Assembly (NCBI GenBank): GCA_003255065.1
Contig: QAOA01007668.1
Location: 161,647-225,646 of the forward strand
DNA from: Cercis canadensis
Lineage: Eukaryota > Streptophyta > Magnoliopsida > Fabales > Fabaceae
Direction: 5' to 3'
DNA: 64,000 nt
The notes beneath the pieces were generated by a model, which had not been told where the DNA came from, ran no database searches, and saw only the letters and a program-made list of their open reading frames with translations. Positions 16,065 through 28,489 of this stretch are shown piece by piece; position 1 is the first letter of the stretch; the number at the start of each line of letters is the position of its first letter. A program made the position numbers and the translations under genes.

Positions 16065-17402
16065 CGGCATTGTGCATTTCTTATGGCATCAATCAAGTAA
16101 CGCAATTTGCTATCAATCAGGTTTCCTTCTTAGTAAAAATATCACAATCACGGGTGGAGATTGAATTAATATACCATTTTTGATAAGTAAGGTATGGTAA
16201 AAAGTTCAGAAGAACATTTTGGTCCCTACAATAACTTTGATCACATGGAAAATCAGAGCCTCGCAATCTCTTCATTTTCCAAATATCAATCAAGGCCAAC
16301 ACATTTTTGAAATAATAATGACAGTTGTTAGAATTGAAAAAATCAAACTATTTCCTAATTTACTAATTAAGCCTAATAGGAGACAATTAATTGTAAACAT
16401 ACAATATAAGTGACAGATAGTTACTCGGGCACGTTTGGTTAGAAGGGGTAAGGATTGAGGAATTGGGAAAGAGAAAGGGAATGGCTACATATGTTTGGTA
16501 ATAACTTTGGAATGGAAATGAGATGATTTCTTCCAACAACTATGAAATCATCATTGATTTCCTTCAGGAATAGTATCATTTAGCAAATTACCCTTTATAA
16601 ATCTAAAATCCCAGTAGTAATATCATATCAGTAATTGATTCCGAATAACTTTACTAATGTTTCTTAATTATGATACTATAAAGAAAAAAACCAAATTTAT
16701 AATATCAAACACAAAAATATATATATAATCAAATCCATTCAATCTACACAATACCAGAAATAGTTGTGAATATAATCATTCTATTTTTATCAAATTTCTT
16801 TCGAAGAAACCAAATGCTTTGGGCACTTATTCTCCACATATATATACAAGATTGGAAGAGCTCAAATTAATCTTCTCAAAAAGGAAAAGAGGAAAGAAAA
16901 AGAAGCATATACAATAAGAATTGGAATAATAGTACTTAATGAGGGTTTAAGAGTATAATAGTACTTAATTTATTTTTCGCAAGATAGCACATATAATTAT
17001 TCAACTTTTTTATTTTATTTTATGTCCTTTTCTATCTGATTGAAGAATGTGAGGACTGAGGAAGTGCAATATCTATCCCTAGCCTAGAGTTATGAGTGTA
17101 CACATTGGCAGTAGCAAATAAATTTAGTGACAGTGTTAATAACTTCACCATGCATGGCAGTCACATGGACAAGTAAAGTGAAGTTTGCTCTCCCCAAACA
17201 GATTAGAAACAGAAAAAGTAAGAAAATGCCATGCATTCCATGTGGATCTCATTCCCTATCATGGTATCTAACTCTAAGTACATCTGTATCGACTTTATTA
17301 ATTTTGGATAACGACTTTAAGTGCTTCGAATGGAATGAACTTATCTCAAACTAAGAAAGAGAAAGCGTCACGTTATGCCATTGTCATATATATAAATATG
17401 GA

Positions 17403-17660
17403 TGATCTCGAGCAATAGCTTAAGTGATCATATACTTTGCTTTTAAGATTAAGGAGGTTCTCAGGATCCAAGATCAAATTATGGTGTGCCTGCTGTTCGT
17501 AATTGTAATGTTATCATAGTAATATTATTGATGACTTAAACATTTGCTCTTTCCCATATGGAACTTTTGAGCAATAGCTCAAGTGGTCATATGCCCAGTC
17601 TTTAAGGTTGAGGAGGTTTTTAAGACCCGAGATCAAACCATGTAGATAGTTGTGGTGTTA
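17403..17660 (+). repeat. two tandem SINE-like units (copy A)
   Basis: Two units about 155 bp apart each contain an A-box-like word (TAGCTCAAGTGG in the second, a perfect match to TRGYNNARNNGG). About 50 bp later each has a box-B-like GAGATCAAA region. Copy B has the same pair at 40305-40550. This fits a degenerate tRNA-derived SINE, but poly-A tails and target duplications were not found. Confidence 0.35.
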
Positions 17661-18179
17661 TTATGGTAGTATTATTGACGACTTAAATATCTACTTTTTC
17701 ACAAATGGAAATTTCTTGAAAAGGTATGTAATCATGTTTAAATATTTAAGCATAAAATAAATATTTTTTTTCTTTTTATAAATATCATATAACGCATGCA
17801 AAGCATGTGTCTAAAATGACTAGTATATATAAATGAATTTGGGTCTTCTAAAGTAACATATGCACTTTAGGAAATAAAGTGTAGGAGAATAACCATTGAT
17901 AAAAAGATCAACAATTAAGATTGTGATAAAGTGCATACACCTGAATAAGAATCTATAGGCTTTTCAATATCCACTTCCTTGATTCTTGCATTAATGGCTA
18001 TAAAAAGTGAACTCTACACTCTAAAATAAATCCTTTTGTTCCAAATGTAGAGTGGCAATTTTATCAAGCAATCACTGGGAACCAACAAAACAGTTGCGAT
18101 GAAGAGATCACAAAGGAAGAAAAAAAGTAGTTTCCTACTCAACTGCGCTAACACAGTAACAACAGGTAGGCAACAAATA

Positions 18180-18500
18180 ATATATGTACAGCCAGAAACC
18201 AAATAGAGTTCTTCATGGTCCTTCACAACCTCACTTGCAATAGCATTTGAGTCCCATATTGTCCCATTAGTTAAACACCTTGTCATCTCTAGTCTTCCAA
18301 TTTTATCACCGTAGTGTCTTGTTTATCTTAAATGCTTGAGATAAAGCAAGATCACCGGTCTAGAAACCAATTACCACAACAGATTCCATCCTTAATCACA
18401 GAGGTGACAGCAGCCACACTTGTTTAGCTACTGGACATGCAAAGAAAAGGTGAATTTGAGACTCAGTACCATGGCTGTATATAGGTGAAGCCTGCAAGAA
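18180..18500 (-). pseudogene. LINE ORF2 3' fragment (zf-RVT), copy A
   Basis: On the minus strand the copy-B equivalent encodes CSVCSHGTESQIHLFFACPV followed by AKQVW. That is the reverse-transcriptase zinc-binding (zf-RVT) pattern C..C..(8)..H..C found near the end of plant LINE ORF2. Copy A has lost about 10 bp around the first cysteines. No reverse transcriptase is present. It lies at the right edge of the duplication. Confidence 0.55.
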
Positions 18501-18799
18501 TGTAAGTGAAATGAAATTACTTATATGAAATTATTTTTTTGGCTTGATACTCTAATTATCTATTACCTTCCTAATAACAAATGTAGCAGGATGGAATATT
18601 GTCCTGATAATATTTCATATAAAATACATTATTTACACAAGTACACATAGCATAACTAATCCATGGATATCCCAAAAATGTTGAGGTTCGAGATTCTTAT
18701 CTCCATTCCCTCATATTCTAGCATTCAGTATTGTTTGTTTTGTCATTTACCTACTATCCATTACTGATATTTTTCGGTGAACATTATCTGTTTCTGCAG

Positions 18800-19545
18800 A
18801 GTTACAATAGGTATCTCTTCTTATTTCTCTATTTCCTTCTCATCATAGTTTCAGCAATGACTTCTTTTACAATACATCATGACAAGTCACCATTCTCTGG
18901 GAAATCCATACTTTTTTGAATAGGCACCAGATTGAAGAATGGAGAGGCTGGATGCAGGTTGCTCTTATCTTCAAATGGTGTATATAAGTATTCTCTATAA
19001 TTTTACAATGGAAAACCTGTGACTTGAAACTCCTGGATCATGCAAGTTAAAATCCAGCATGAATGCATTTAATATAAACGTGATCACAATTCAAGTCTCG
19101 TTTGAACTATTTTGTCTGATGTGATTATTCAACCTCTTATGGTGCATGTTAAGATTATTAAATTCTTGATGTTATTGCCTCCACATTGCTACCATATGAA
19201 ATCTGATATTTTTCTTCTCACAGTTTCTCTGTTCCAAGTTTTGTTTTTGATGAACCATTACTTTGCTGCAACTGAAATCTATAATGCTATTCGTCTGTTC
19301 ATTGCTGCATATGTCTGGATGACTGGATTTGGGAACTTCTCATATTATTATGTTCGTAAGGATTTTAGCCTAGCAAGGTTTGCTCAGGTATTCCATCTCC
19401 CAGAACCATAAGCATACTTTTGTATATTTGGTCTGTCCTGACTACGATATCTTTCCCTCCTTTTCTGGTGAAACAGATGATGTGGCGGCTTAATTTCTTG
19501 GTGTTGTTCTGCTGTATTGTAACATATTCCTGTCAAATAGGTGTT
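18800..19545 (+). pseudogene. RWA (reduced wall acetylation, Cas1p-type) gene fragment
   Basis: Three exon pieces on the plus strand match plant RWA proteins, multi-membrane-span proteins needed for O-acetylation of wall polysaccharides in the Golgi. Piece 1 (about 18800-18957) encodes [20 protein letters not shown] and, after a 1-base shift, NRHQIEEWRGWMQ up to a GTTGCT donor. Piece 2 (about 19223-19388) follows a CTCACAG acceptor and encodes [17 protein letters not shown] and [17 protein letters not shown], ending ARFAQ at a GT donor. Piece 3 (from 19478, after GAAACAG) encodes MMWRLNFLVLFCCIV and then loses similarity. Introns are kept, so this is a genomic fragment. It covers only part of a protein normally above 500 residues. 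Confidence 0.85.
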
Positions 19546-20119
19546 GTAACATATTTTAATTGTGTAATGCTGAGAATCTTGATGGAAACTTGGTTTTTGT
19601 GAAACAAGTCTTGCAGTTTCGCTTATGTTGTTCACTTTCGAGGTAATCTTTTCTCTGTCCCCTACTCATTAATTCTTGGGGTTCCAATTGTTTTAAAAGT
19701 ATCAACTTGTTTAGAGTTCAGGTATTGTCCACTTCTGAAATTGAAATCTGTGTCTGCTGCTGATGTCTCAATTTCCCAATTTTCTGCTGACCAACCTGCA
19801 CAACGAGATAACTTTATAAAATCTAGTTGGCTGAATACTAAGACATATAGTCCTAAAAACTTGTCACTTAAACCAGCTATGATCTGCGATAGTTTATTAT
19901 ATGACCCTGATAATCTGTTTTATAGTCTAGATAATTTGGTGATTATAATTTGGACAAGTTGCAACTCACTGCTTTTGTGAATTTTGTGGTTTCCCATTGT
20001 TGCATGGTAGCATTGCTTGCTTCTAATTGCTGTTGAATCTCCCATGCTCTCTCATGTATACTCATGTTGTCTACCAGTTATAGAGAAAAGCGCACTAGTC
20101 ATCTTTTCTCATGTTGCTT
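19546..20119. other. unassigned DNA between two gene fragments
   Basis: No recognised gene. A plus-strand frame of 79 codons (19741-19980, with SAADVSISQFSADQPAQRDN) has a normal-looking amino-acid mix but no family I can name. It could be another captured exon. Confidence 0.35.
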
Positions 20120-20300
20120 TTTTTTCTTGCTTGTGGGAGTCTTTCTGGAATATTAAATGCTCCTTTATCCTTTGAAGCTAGGTGTTCACTTATAAAGGAA
20201 GCTTTTCAACGAGGTATCACCTTCTTTGATACAACAGATGTCTATGGAGATAATCATCATAATGAGATCATGGTTGGCAAGGTGCTAGATATCTCTCAAG
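20120..20300 (+). pseudogene. aldo-keto reductase fragment (AKR13/perakine-reductase type)
   Basis: A plus-strand exon piece encodes GSLSGILNAPLSFEA and then IKEAFQRGITFFDTTDVYG followed by NEIMVGK. This is the N-terminal part of NADPH-dependent aldo-keto reductases, with the active-site region FFDTADVYG (the tyrosine is the proton donor) and the usual NEILVGKAL. Here A is replaced by T in DTTDVYG. Similarity stops after VGK at about 20281, where a GTGCTA donor-like site follows. No upstream start and no remaining barrel exons are seen. It is a fragment, not a gene. Confidence 0.8.
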
Positions 20301-20599
20301 TGCTCAAAATTAATTTTATTTCCCCTAAGAAGGTTATTGTGTGCTATACCATTCAGTTTTTGAATGATGCTAGCCCCAAGACCAAGAGGGAAAAAAGTGA
20401 CTAATAGGAATACTGGATAATAACTCTTAATTATTAGCGAAGGAAGCTCTTAGAAATTTTATGTAATTTGTTCCTTGGATTCCATTGATAATATGTGTAT
20501 CCAAAACTCTTCAGAATATGCTGCTTTTGCCCAATCAACCTTGTTAATTTTACTTCTATTATCCATTTCTATTTATTGTGTAAAAGAGAATATCATGTT

Positions 20600-21117
20600 G
20601 GGTGTTATTTGTCATTGAATTTGCCAAAAAATGGCCAATAAGTAGCATTAAAGTAGAAATTTTAAACAAAATATTAAAAAGATAATAATTATAATAATAA
20701 ATAAGAAATTCTAACGTTAATTTTTCAAAACAAAAAATTCTAAACAAAATTTTAAAAAAATAACAAAATAATAATAAAAAACCTTAGAAAATTTCAACGG
20801 AAAATTTATTCCGTTGGAATTTCAAAAAATAAAAAATAATTTTAAAATTTTTAAAATTTGTTTTTTAAAATATATTAAAAATTCCAATGGAATTTTCCGT
20901 TGGAATTTCTGTTGAAATTTTTCGTTAGAATTTTTAAAAAAAAAATTGAATTCCAACGGTAAAATTCCGTTAGAATTTCCGTTAGAATTATTTTTCCGTT
21001 AGAATTTTCATTGGAATTTGTAATTCCAACGGCTGTTTTTCCAACAACCCAAATTCCGTTGGAATTCGAAATTTCAACGGAAAAATTCCATTAAAATCCA
21101 GGAATTTTCTTGTAGTG
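20600..21117. mobile_element. lone CACTA terminus with subterminal repeats
   Basis: The right end reads TTTTCTTGTAGTG at 21105-21117, the exact complement of CACTACAAGAAAA. Several hundred bases before it are filled with AATTCCAACGGAA / TTCCGTTGGAATT repeats, which act as subterminal repeats and differ in sequence from those of the 6393-9822 element. No matching left CACTACAAG end was found upstream. The element is either truncated or starts further left and includes the RWA and reductase fragments. Copy-B homology begins directly after its end. Confidence 0.75.
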
Positions 21118-24100
21118 TATAGTCCTTGTGTTTCGTCCAACTCCTTCCAATAATTGAATTAAATGTTGTGGTTTTTGATGACCACTGTAATAACAATTTT
21201 ATGCAAGTATTATCCTTTATTAATGCTGTTTTTATTTTTTTGCAATATTGCTCTCCTTTTCTTGGGATTTTTAACCCCGTTTGTAATAAGAAAAAAATTT
21301 GATTGTTTCCATGCATTTAGTAAGTTAGTAACCTATGAGCTGCTTTTATGGTTACTGATGTCGGCTTTGGGCTAACGTGTCTAAATTTTATTGGATAGCA
21401 TACAATCTGATGTGGGATTCCAAGAATACCTAATATGTCTCAAAGAGATCTCTCTTCCTCTAATCCTCTACTCTGTGAAATTTGAATCTCTCGAAAATCA
21501 TTTCCTTTGTCAGTATTCTATATATTAATGAGCATATTGTTATATAGAGCTCTAAATTTGATTATATGATAGATTGCTATGCATAAATCCATAGTAAAGC
21601 TAGCATGCATATGAACTCAAGTAACAATGATCGAAAACCTGCATTCCTCATATTTAACTATCATATATTAAAATCTAATATTTTTTCCTCGAGAGGCATA
21701 TGAGAATCAAGATATAATTAAGCAATCGTAGTCTTGTGTGTTCGAGATATGAACTTAAGCTAGGTAAGCAAGAACCCCCACTAAAGGAGCATTAGTGACA
21801 GTTGTTGGCTCATTTAGTTGATAATCACCCTTAGAGTCTTGATAGTTATCATTCTCATCTGGGTTCACCACAGCTCCCTCCAATACATTAGGGTTTGGTT
21901 CATCTTTGTTGAACCATGAGTCAAAGCCACCTTTGCATGTCACGGGTGAGGGATCCTTCTTGATTGATACAATGGATGCTCCTCTATGATGGATTTTTTG
22001 TGGATAGTTCGACCCGAATCCGACCATGTAACTCATGCCTTTAGGGTTTGAACCCAATATGTAATCCACTTGATTAATTTATATCAAGACAAGGGAATGA
22101 AAGGGTATCATATTTTGTGATAAAGAAATTGGAAAATTGCCATTCACAATTGTATCTTTTCAAAATTATGGACACAGATACCTCAAAATTTTATTGAAAT
22201 ATAGACATTTGTTTGGTTCATTAGCAATATTTTATAACAGAATTCTATAATCTATTACAATTGGATAATGTCCTAAATAAACACTTCATACGAATCCAAC
22301 CAGAATAATTATATTAAGAACCACACGGCACAAAAGACACAACTTTGATTGATCTCCCATAAAGTTGAGTCTTATTTTTAAATTCTCACTTCATCAATTT
22401 CATTAGCTAAAAATTTAACTTTATCTATCTAATAACAAGAAAAAAAAAAAAAAAANAAAAAAAAACACCATGAAGTTTCTCTTTTCCAAAGTAATATAGA
22501 TGACATAAGAAATAATTAATTATCACTATAATAAGCCAAATATATTTCTTTTTTCTTTTTTACCTAACATAAAATTATAGGAGAGTAATTAATATATTTT
22601 GGGAAAGGTTCCATAGAAGGTTCAAACCCTCACCTGGGATAAATCGGCCTTTGGCTGGCAATTGAGCCAAATATCTCACTCATATTGAATAGTCAAATTC
22701 CAATACCACTTAAAAATTTCATGTGGCACTTAATATTTTAATGGTCAAATCTTACACTATTATAATTTGAATAACATTACTTTTTACAAACAAATTAAGC
22801 TCCTCTGTTATACACTATTAAAAAAATATGAGCCCTTATAGAAGAAAAAAATAATTGCATCCCGTTAAACTCAAATTGTGCAAATAGTTCAAGTGTGCAA
22901 TAATATGAGCATAACTAATTTACAAATAAAATTATCACTCTAATTTTATGTTTTTAGCAAAATAAAAGAAATAAAATATATATTATTGAGCTGCATTTAC
23001 AAATCAACTAACTTAGTGAAAATGCCTTTGTTTAGTGGAGCCATCTCTAGCCTTAAGACTGTCCCTCATCCCCTATCCCAAGTCCAAACCTCCTTAGCTG
23101 CAAATTGGCAGCTTTGGCCATTAGGCCAATTATCTTAGGCAAAAAAAAAAAAAAAATTGTAAAAAGTTAGAGTTTGATTGATTTATTACCTGTGATCGGG
23201 CTAGTTCTGTTAGATCGGAGGCACTAACTCTGCCACCACTGCACCGAAGAAATGCATGGTTGGTATCCAGAAATTGGGAATAAACGGTTGCTGCAAATGA
23301 AGCCCTGGCAACATATTGAAGGTTATCCCATGGCAGAAACAATAACAGACCCCCAGGTGTCTTCTTCACGTTGTTGCTTCCTTTCTGTGCACATGAGCAT
23401 ATGAACTGCTCTGCTTGCTCCTTGTATGTAGCCCATATCCCTGAAGACTGCACTGTGCCTTCCCAAATAGCTGCATGGACAGAGCATATATCAAGTCATA
23501 TATATTACAAAATGGTACATTTAACATTTAGGGTATGTTTGTAGTGGGGTAAACGGGTAAACATTAATAGAATGTCATTTATTCCATTTTCAAGGTGTAA
23601 CAAGTGTAAACATCATTCTTTAATTACGTTTAATACATATTAATATATATTCCTTTATAGGAGAAGCAAATAGTTTTGAACTAGAGAAACTCCTCAATTT
23701 GAGGATAATTACTTGACCAGTAGACAATTTGTGGCTAATTAACTAATTAAACAATCAACTAACTATTCATATATAAAAAAAAANAAAAAAACTAACTATT
23801 GCCTGCAAAAAAAAGTTAATTTGATGCCTGGCACAGTGAAAGAACAAAAATCAAGGGTCGTAAAGAAAAGAGTTGTATTACAAGAAAATAATATTGGTTG
23901 TTTAAGAATTAAAATAGCTGAAAAAAAGAATATGAATGTTAGAGCTGTATATATAAAAATAGCCAACATTAAATGAGTAATGTTTCCTTCAATAAAGGTT
24001 TCATGATTAATACCTTTGCAGCAAGAATTTGTGCACCCACATACTTGTCATCCCAATAAAAATCTGATCTTACTCCACCTGTGTTACTTGTTCCACCAAG

Positions 24101-25262
24101 GTAGTCTAGGTACTTTTTATCCTTTGTGGCACGTTGAAGCCACGCAGCTGCCCATAACATTTCATCCTATATCAAAGCAAATAACAAGTTAATTAGCTTT
24201 TAATTTTGTTTTTATTAAAATTCGGATTACATAATTAGGATAATTCATCAAAGTTACCATTTCAATATCTACTTTTTTAATCGGACACGTGTGTATACAT
24301 ATGTGTTGAACACGTGTCGCACGAGTGTCCAAAGCATATTCACATCTGTATTGTGTCGGACATGAGAATACTACAGAAAAATTAATGTTATGTCTATGCT
24401 TCCTAACACATTTCAACATCTACTCTTTTAATAGAGTTTTTCCTCTTTTTTTTTAATCATTAGATATAAGAGGCTATATTTCCTAATTGGAAATATTATT
24501 GGAGAATGAATATTCCATTAATTTTCTTTAAAAATTGTCTTCCTAACTTATCGTGTAAGCCATGTAACCAAAATCACTTAAATACAGAAAAGAAAAAGAA
24601 AAAGAGTAATGCAGCCAAAAACTCATTTTGTTGGTATATTTATGGTGAATAAATTTGTTTCATTGAAAATTTTAATTTAGAATTGAAATATTCTTTTGTT
24701 TTTGGAAAAAGATTTACCTCATATTCGCTAGTGGAATATATTTCCTTTGCTACCGTGATACTGTCAGAATATAAGCCTGGGTGATTGCGTGCAAATTCAA
24801 ACAGCTGCACCAAGAAGAAAAAAAATTTCACAATTACAATGAAAAAAGGAAATCTAAAATTTAGCATGACTTGAAGTTCAATATTTACTTAACTTTCAAT
24901 AAAAAAATAAATAGTATCAAAATATAATCACTTGATGTTTTAAATATAAACTAAATAATTTTATTTGAAAAGAAATTATTTGCAAATTCTATATGGTAAG
25001 ATTTATAATCATCAAATATAATATCCAAATAATCTGAAAATGAATTGTATTCTTAAAACTATATAAGTTCCAAACAAATGTCATAGAAGAATTCATTTGC
25101 AAATGAATTAGTTCTAGAAATTGTAATGTTTCACACATAATGATAAAAAATATAAAAGGCTAAACCCTAAATAGAAAACATTAACAATTTTTTTATACTT
25201 TACATACACTGATTGCATGCGATACCAATTAGGATGCGTATCTATGGTCGGTTGGCTGGAAA

Positions 25263-26456
25263 TGTTAGGAAAAATGCTAATGGAGACTAAAACAGAATGA
25301 CATTGAGGCGTGAATAATTACACTATCTTGAGTGTAATATTGCTTCTCTATAAAAAGCAAGTTACCCTAGGATACAACAAAGCCCTCAAAAACTCTCAAT
25401 GGAAAAGTGAATCTTTAATGCATTAAGGAGTTCCATTTTATAGAGTTAAAAAGGCACTAATGAACAAATATAATTTATCAGTAATTAACAGTCTTAATTG
25501 TTTATTCAGAATAGTCACAATTGCCTATTTAGAATAGTCACAATTGTCTGTTTAGAATAGACACAACAATCTGTTTGAAATAGACACAATTGTCTATTCG
25601 GATTTACTCATCCGAACCGGTTAACTTAATTAACCACCATCCGAACCGGGTCAAAACTGACCCCACTAGGTCCGGTCCAAATATTAAAACCAAATGTTAA
25701 AATATTTGTCAAATTAATCAAGGCCCAAGATGCCCCAAGTGCTCAAGTGTCAATCAAAGACCATTAATGAGCTTTGACCTAAGTGTCAATCAAAGACCAT
25801 TAATGGGCTTTGACCTTCTAGACTATTTGGGCTTGTCAAATGGGTTTGTGCCCATTTATCTAAGGGTCTGTTTAAGAGTTTTTTTGGAGGGGAGAGGAGA
25901 GGAGAGGAGAGGAAAGGGAGGGAAAGGAAGGGAATGGAAGGGAAAGGGAGGGGTTTTCCTCTCCTTTGTTTGGATAATTAAAATGAGCTAAATGAGAGGA
26001 AAGGAACTGAAAGAAATGAAAATTTACTATTTTACAAATTTATCATTTATTTATAAAGTAAATATATTTAATATAAAATTTAATAATGTTATNTAATATT
26101 ATCTAAATAATGTTTGAAAAATAATTTGAAGAAATAAATAGAGGTATAATAGTAAACTACTCTTTTTTCTCTCCAAACCACCCAAATTGGGGGAACAAAA
26201 AAGTGAGGCAAAAAAGGAATGCAAGGGTTTGAGATTACCCCTTGGTTTCCTTTTCTTTTTTAATCTTGAACTCTCAAACAAGGGGATGGACACATTTACT
26301 CCTTTTCTTTCCTCTCATTTCCCTCCAATTTTAACTCCCAAACAAACCCTAAAGTTACTCTATAACTTTAGTTTGCCTTTATAAAGCCTTTTACATACTC
26401 TAATTTAACCAATGTGGGACTTGGTTTTATAAGCACATTTACAAACTATTTCAACA
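25263..26456. mobile_element. solo LTR in exon 2 of the GH9 pseudogene
   Basis: It begins TGTTAGGAAAAATG and ends CTATTTCAACA, the TG...CA form of an LTR. The flanks are GGAAA (25258-25262) and GGAAG (26457-26461); the intact copy reads GGAAAG at this point, so a 5-bp target duplication with one lost A fits. It has a TATA-like CTATAAAAAG at about 25350. No primer site or coding region is present. A nested MITE accounts for 489 bp including its target duplication. Confidence 0.75.
25864..26349. mobile_element. Tourist/Harbinger-like MITE
   Basis: The ends are GGGTCTGTTTAAGAG and, reverse complemented, GGGTTTGTTTGGGAG. The inverted repeat continues imperfectly through a GGAGGGGAGAGGAGAGG-type purine run. 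The element is bounded by the 3-bp target duplication TAA (25861-25863, 26350-26352), as in PIF/Harbinger MITEs. It is nested in the solo LTR. An N lies at 26093. Confidence 0.7.
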
Positions 26457-27191
26457 GGAAGCCATGGAAGCTGTCGTGAAAGCGATGGTGGTCTCAACCG
26501 CAAGGTTAGAACCGGGATATTGATCATCGATTCTATAGGCAGTGTGTGGCATTGTCATGTCTTCTGGCCTCTACCAGTATGCATGATCTGAATCAGAATC
26601 ACCAACTTCGCCATAGAGCACATCTGGTTGTGGGTGTGCTTTCATCAAATAGTCTGTTCCCTACTTTATGGCCTCAAATGCAATTAGAAGCTCATTTTTG
26701 GCATTGAGTTTGGCTCTAAAGTCTACTACGCTCCATGAAAGCATAGTAATTGTAAATGCGAATGGAAACCCTAGCTTCAAGTTGTCTCTAGCATCATAGT
26801 ATCCTCCCACAAGGTCAATCTGTACATGTGTGTATATTTAAAAAAGAGAATCAATCAAAAAGTAAGCTACTATGTATGGTTAGAGGTGAGAATTTGAGAT
26901 AGTTTGCAAGAGATTTCCATATACTATAAAAGTAAAAGAAAATCAATCAAGAAACCTAGACCAAAGAAACAAATTCAAAAACTAACTCCAACATGTGTAT
27001 TCATGTATAAAAGATTATTTCCCATATATTTTTAAGGGATTATCAGTAACTTGTTTTACGGCTTGCAACTGGGAAAACTTATAAATTTATATAATATAGG
27101 CTAATTAAACTGTTATAGTCACAGCTTAATTGTTGAGCATTGGGTATTTTGTTGTGGAGGTTCCGTATTCAAATCCAATTGAAATTGGGTG

Positions 27192-27417
27192 TATAAATGT
27201 ATAGAGAATTGGAAAAGGAGAGTTAAGCTTTTCATTGACTTTGTGTAACATATATACACAATATGGTTAGGGTTTACAAAGAGATCAAAAAGATAAGATA
27301 AGTTTGGTTTCTATACATTTGAATAAGTCAACCTAATCTATTAGTAACAACTTATAAACAGATTATATAATTTGAAATTCAAGATTTGAATTTCAAGAGG
27401 TGGTTACTACACCAATA
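27192..27417 (-). repeat. copia 3' LTR
   Basis: 226 bp, plus-strand start TATAAATGTATAG and end CACCAATA. On the minus strand it follows a polypurine tract (GGGGGCG, about 27419-27425). The termini are TA...TA rather than TG...CA, fixed by the flanking GGGTG duplication and by the primer site beside the other LTR. Confidence 0.88.
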
Positions 27418-27480
27418 CGCCCCCGTAAGATGGTGGAGGACTCAACGACACCAATCTTGTTTTTGAGAAAGAGATGTCAT

Positions 27481-28480
27481 GGCCCTGAAAGTGGTTTGGT
27501 GAGTAAGTCTGCAAGTTGGTGATTGGATGGAACATGAGAGACCCATAATGAACCATTGGCCATTAAATCATGAACAAAGTGGTAGTCTATGGCAAGATGC
27601 TTCATTCGAGAATGAAAAATTGGATTGGCACAGAGGTAGGTGGCACCAATATTATTTGAGAAAATGTGGGGAGATCGTGGCAATGCAAGGTCCATTTCTT
27701 GTAAAAGGTTTTTGAGCCATAGTAATTCAGCAGAGGTAGAGGCAATAGTTCTATATTCAGCCTCTACCGGAGATCTAGCAACAGAAGATTGCTTACGTGC
27801 AGCCCAAGACACAGGGTTGGAGCATAAGCAATGTAAGCCCTAGTGAATTTTCTGTCAACATGATCACCGGCCCAATCCGCATCACAATAAGCAATGAAAG
27901 GAAATAAGGTGTCCTTCTTCAAGTTCATACCATGATTAATTATGGATTTTAAATAGCGAAGGACACGTTTGAGTGCTTGAAAATGATGATCTTGAGGAGC
28001 TTGCATGTGCCGAGCAAGTTTGTTGACAAATAAGCTAATGTCAGGGAGAGTAAGAGCAAGATATTGTAAGGAACCAACAAGACACTGGTATAGCTTGGTG
28101 TCACAAGAGGAGCCATCTGCTAGTGGAGCAAGAGAGCAATTAGTGGCCATAGGAGTGTTGATGGGGCGTGCACCTTGCATGGATGCTTTGTCCAATAAGT
28201 CACGCACATATTTGTGCTGTGTAAGAAAAAGACTAGCAGAGGTGGGGATAATTTCAACAATAAGAAAGCAACTAGGACAGCCATGATCTTTGAGAGAAAA
28301 TTGCTGAGAAGGAGCTTACTGAAATGTCTTGAGAAACATGGAGTTATTGCCGTCAATAGTAAGTCATCAATATAAACAAGGAAGTAAGCTACAGTGTTAC
28401 CCTTCTTGTAAACAAAGAGTGACGTGTCACACTTGGAGTTAGTGAAGCCGAAACCCAAGAGAAAAGGTTTGCATGCCTCG
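27481..28480 (-). pseudogene. copia reverse transcriptase end and RNase H (broken)
   Basis: Reading on the minus strand from 28458, the sequence has SKCDTSLFVYKKG and then VYIDDLLLT, the YxDD-type catalytic motif of Ty1-copia reverse transcriptase. Next come SLQYLALTLPDISLFVNKL, the region linking to RNase H, and [20 protein letters not shown] with HLAIDYHFV and ADLLTKPL, the standard copia RNase H end. The frame changes at least twice (near 28120-28200 and 27764-27812). The N-terminal half of the reverse transcriptase is absent because foreign DNA begins at about 28490. Confidence 0.85.
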
Positions 28481-28489
28481 GTAGGAAAG

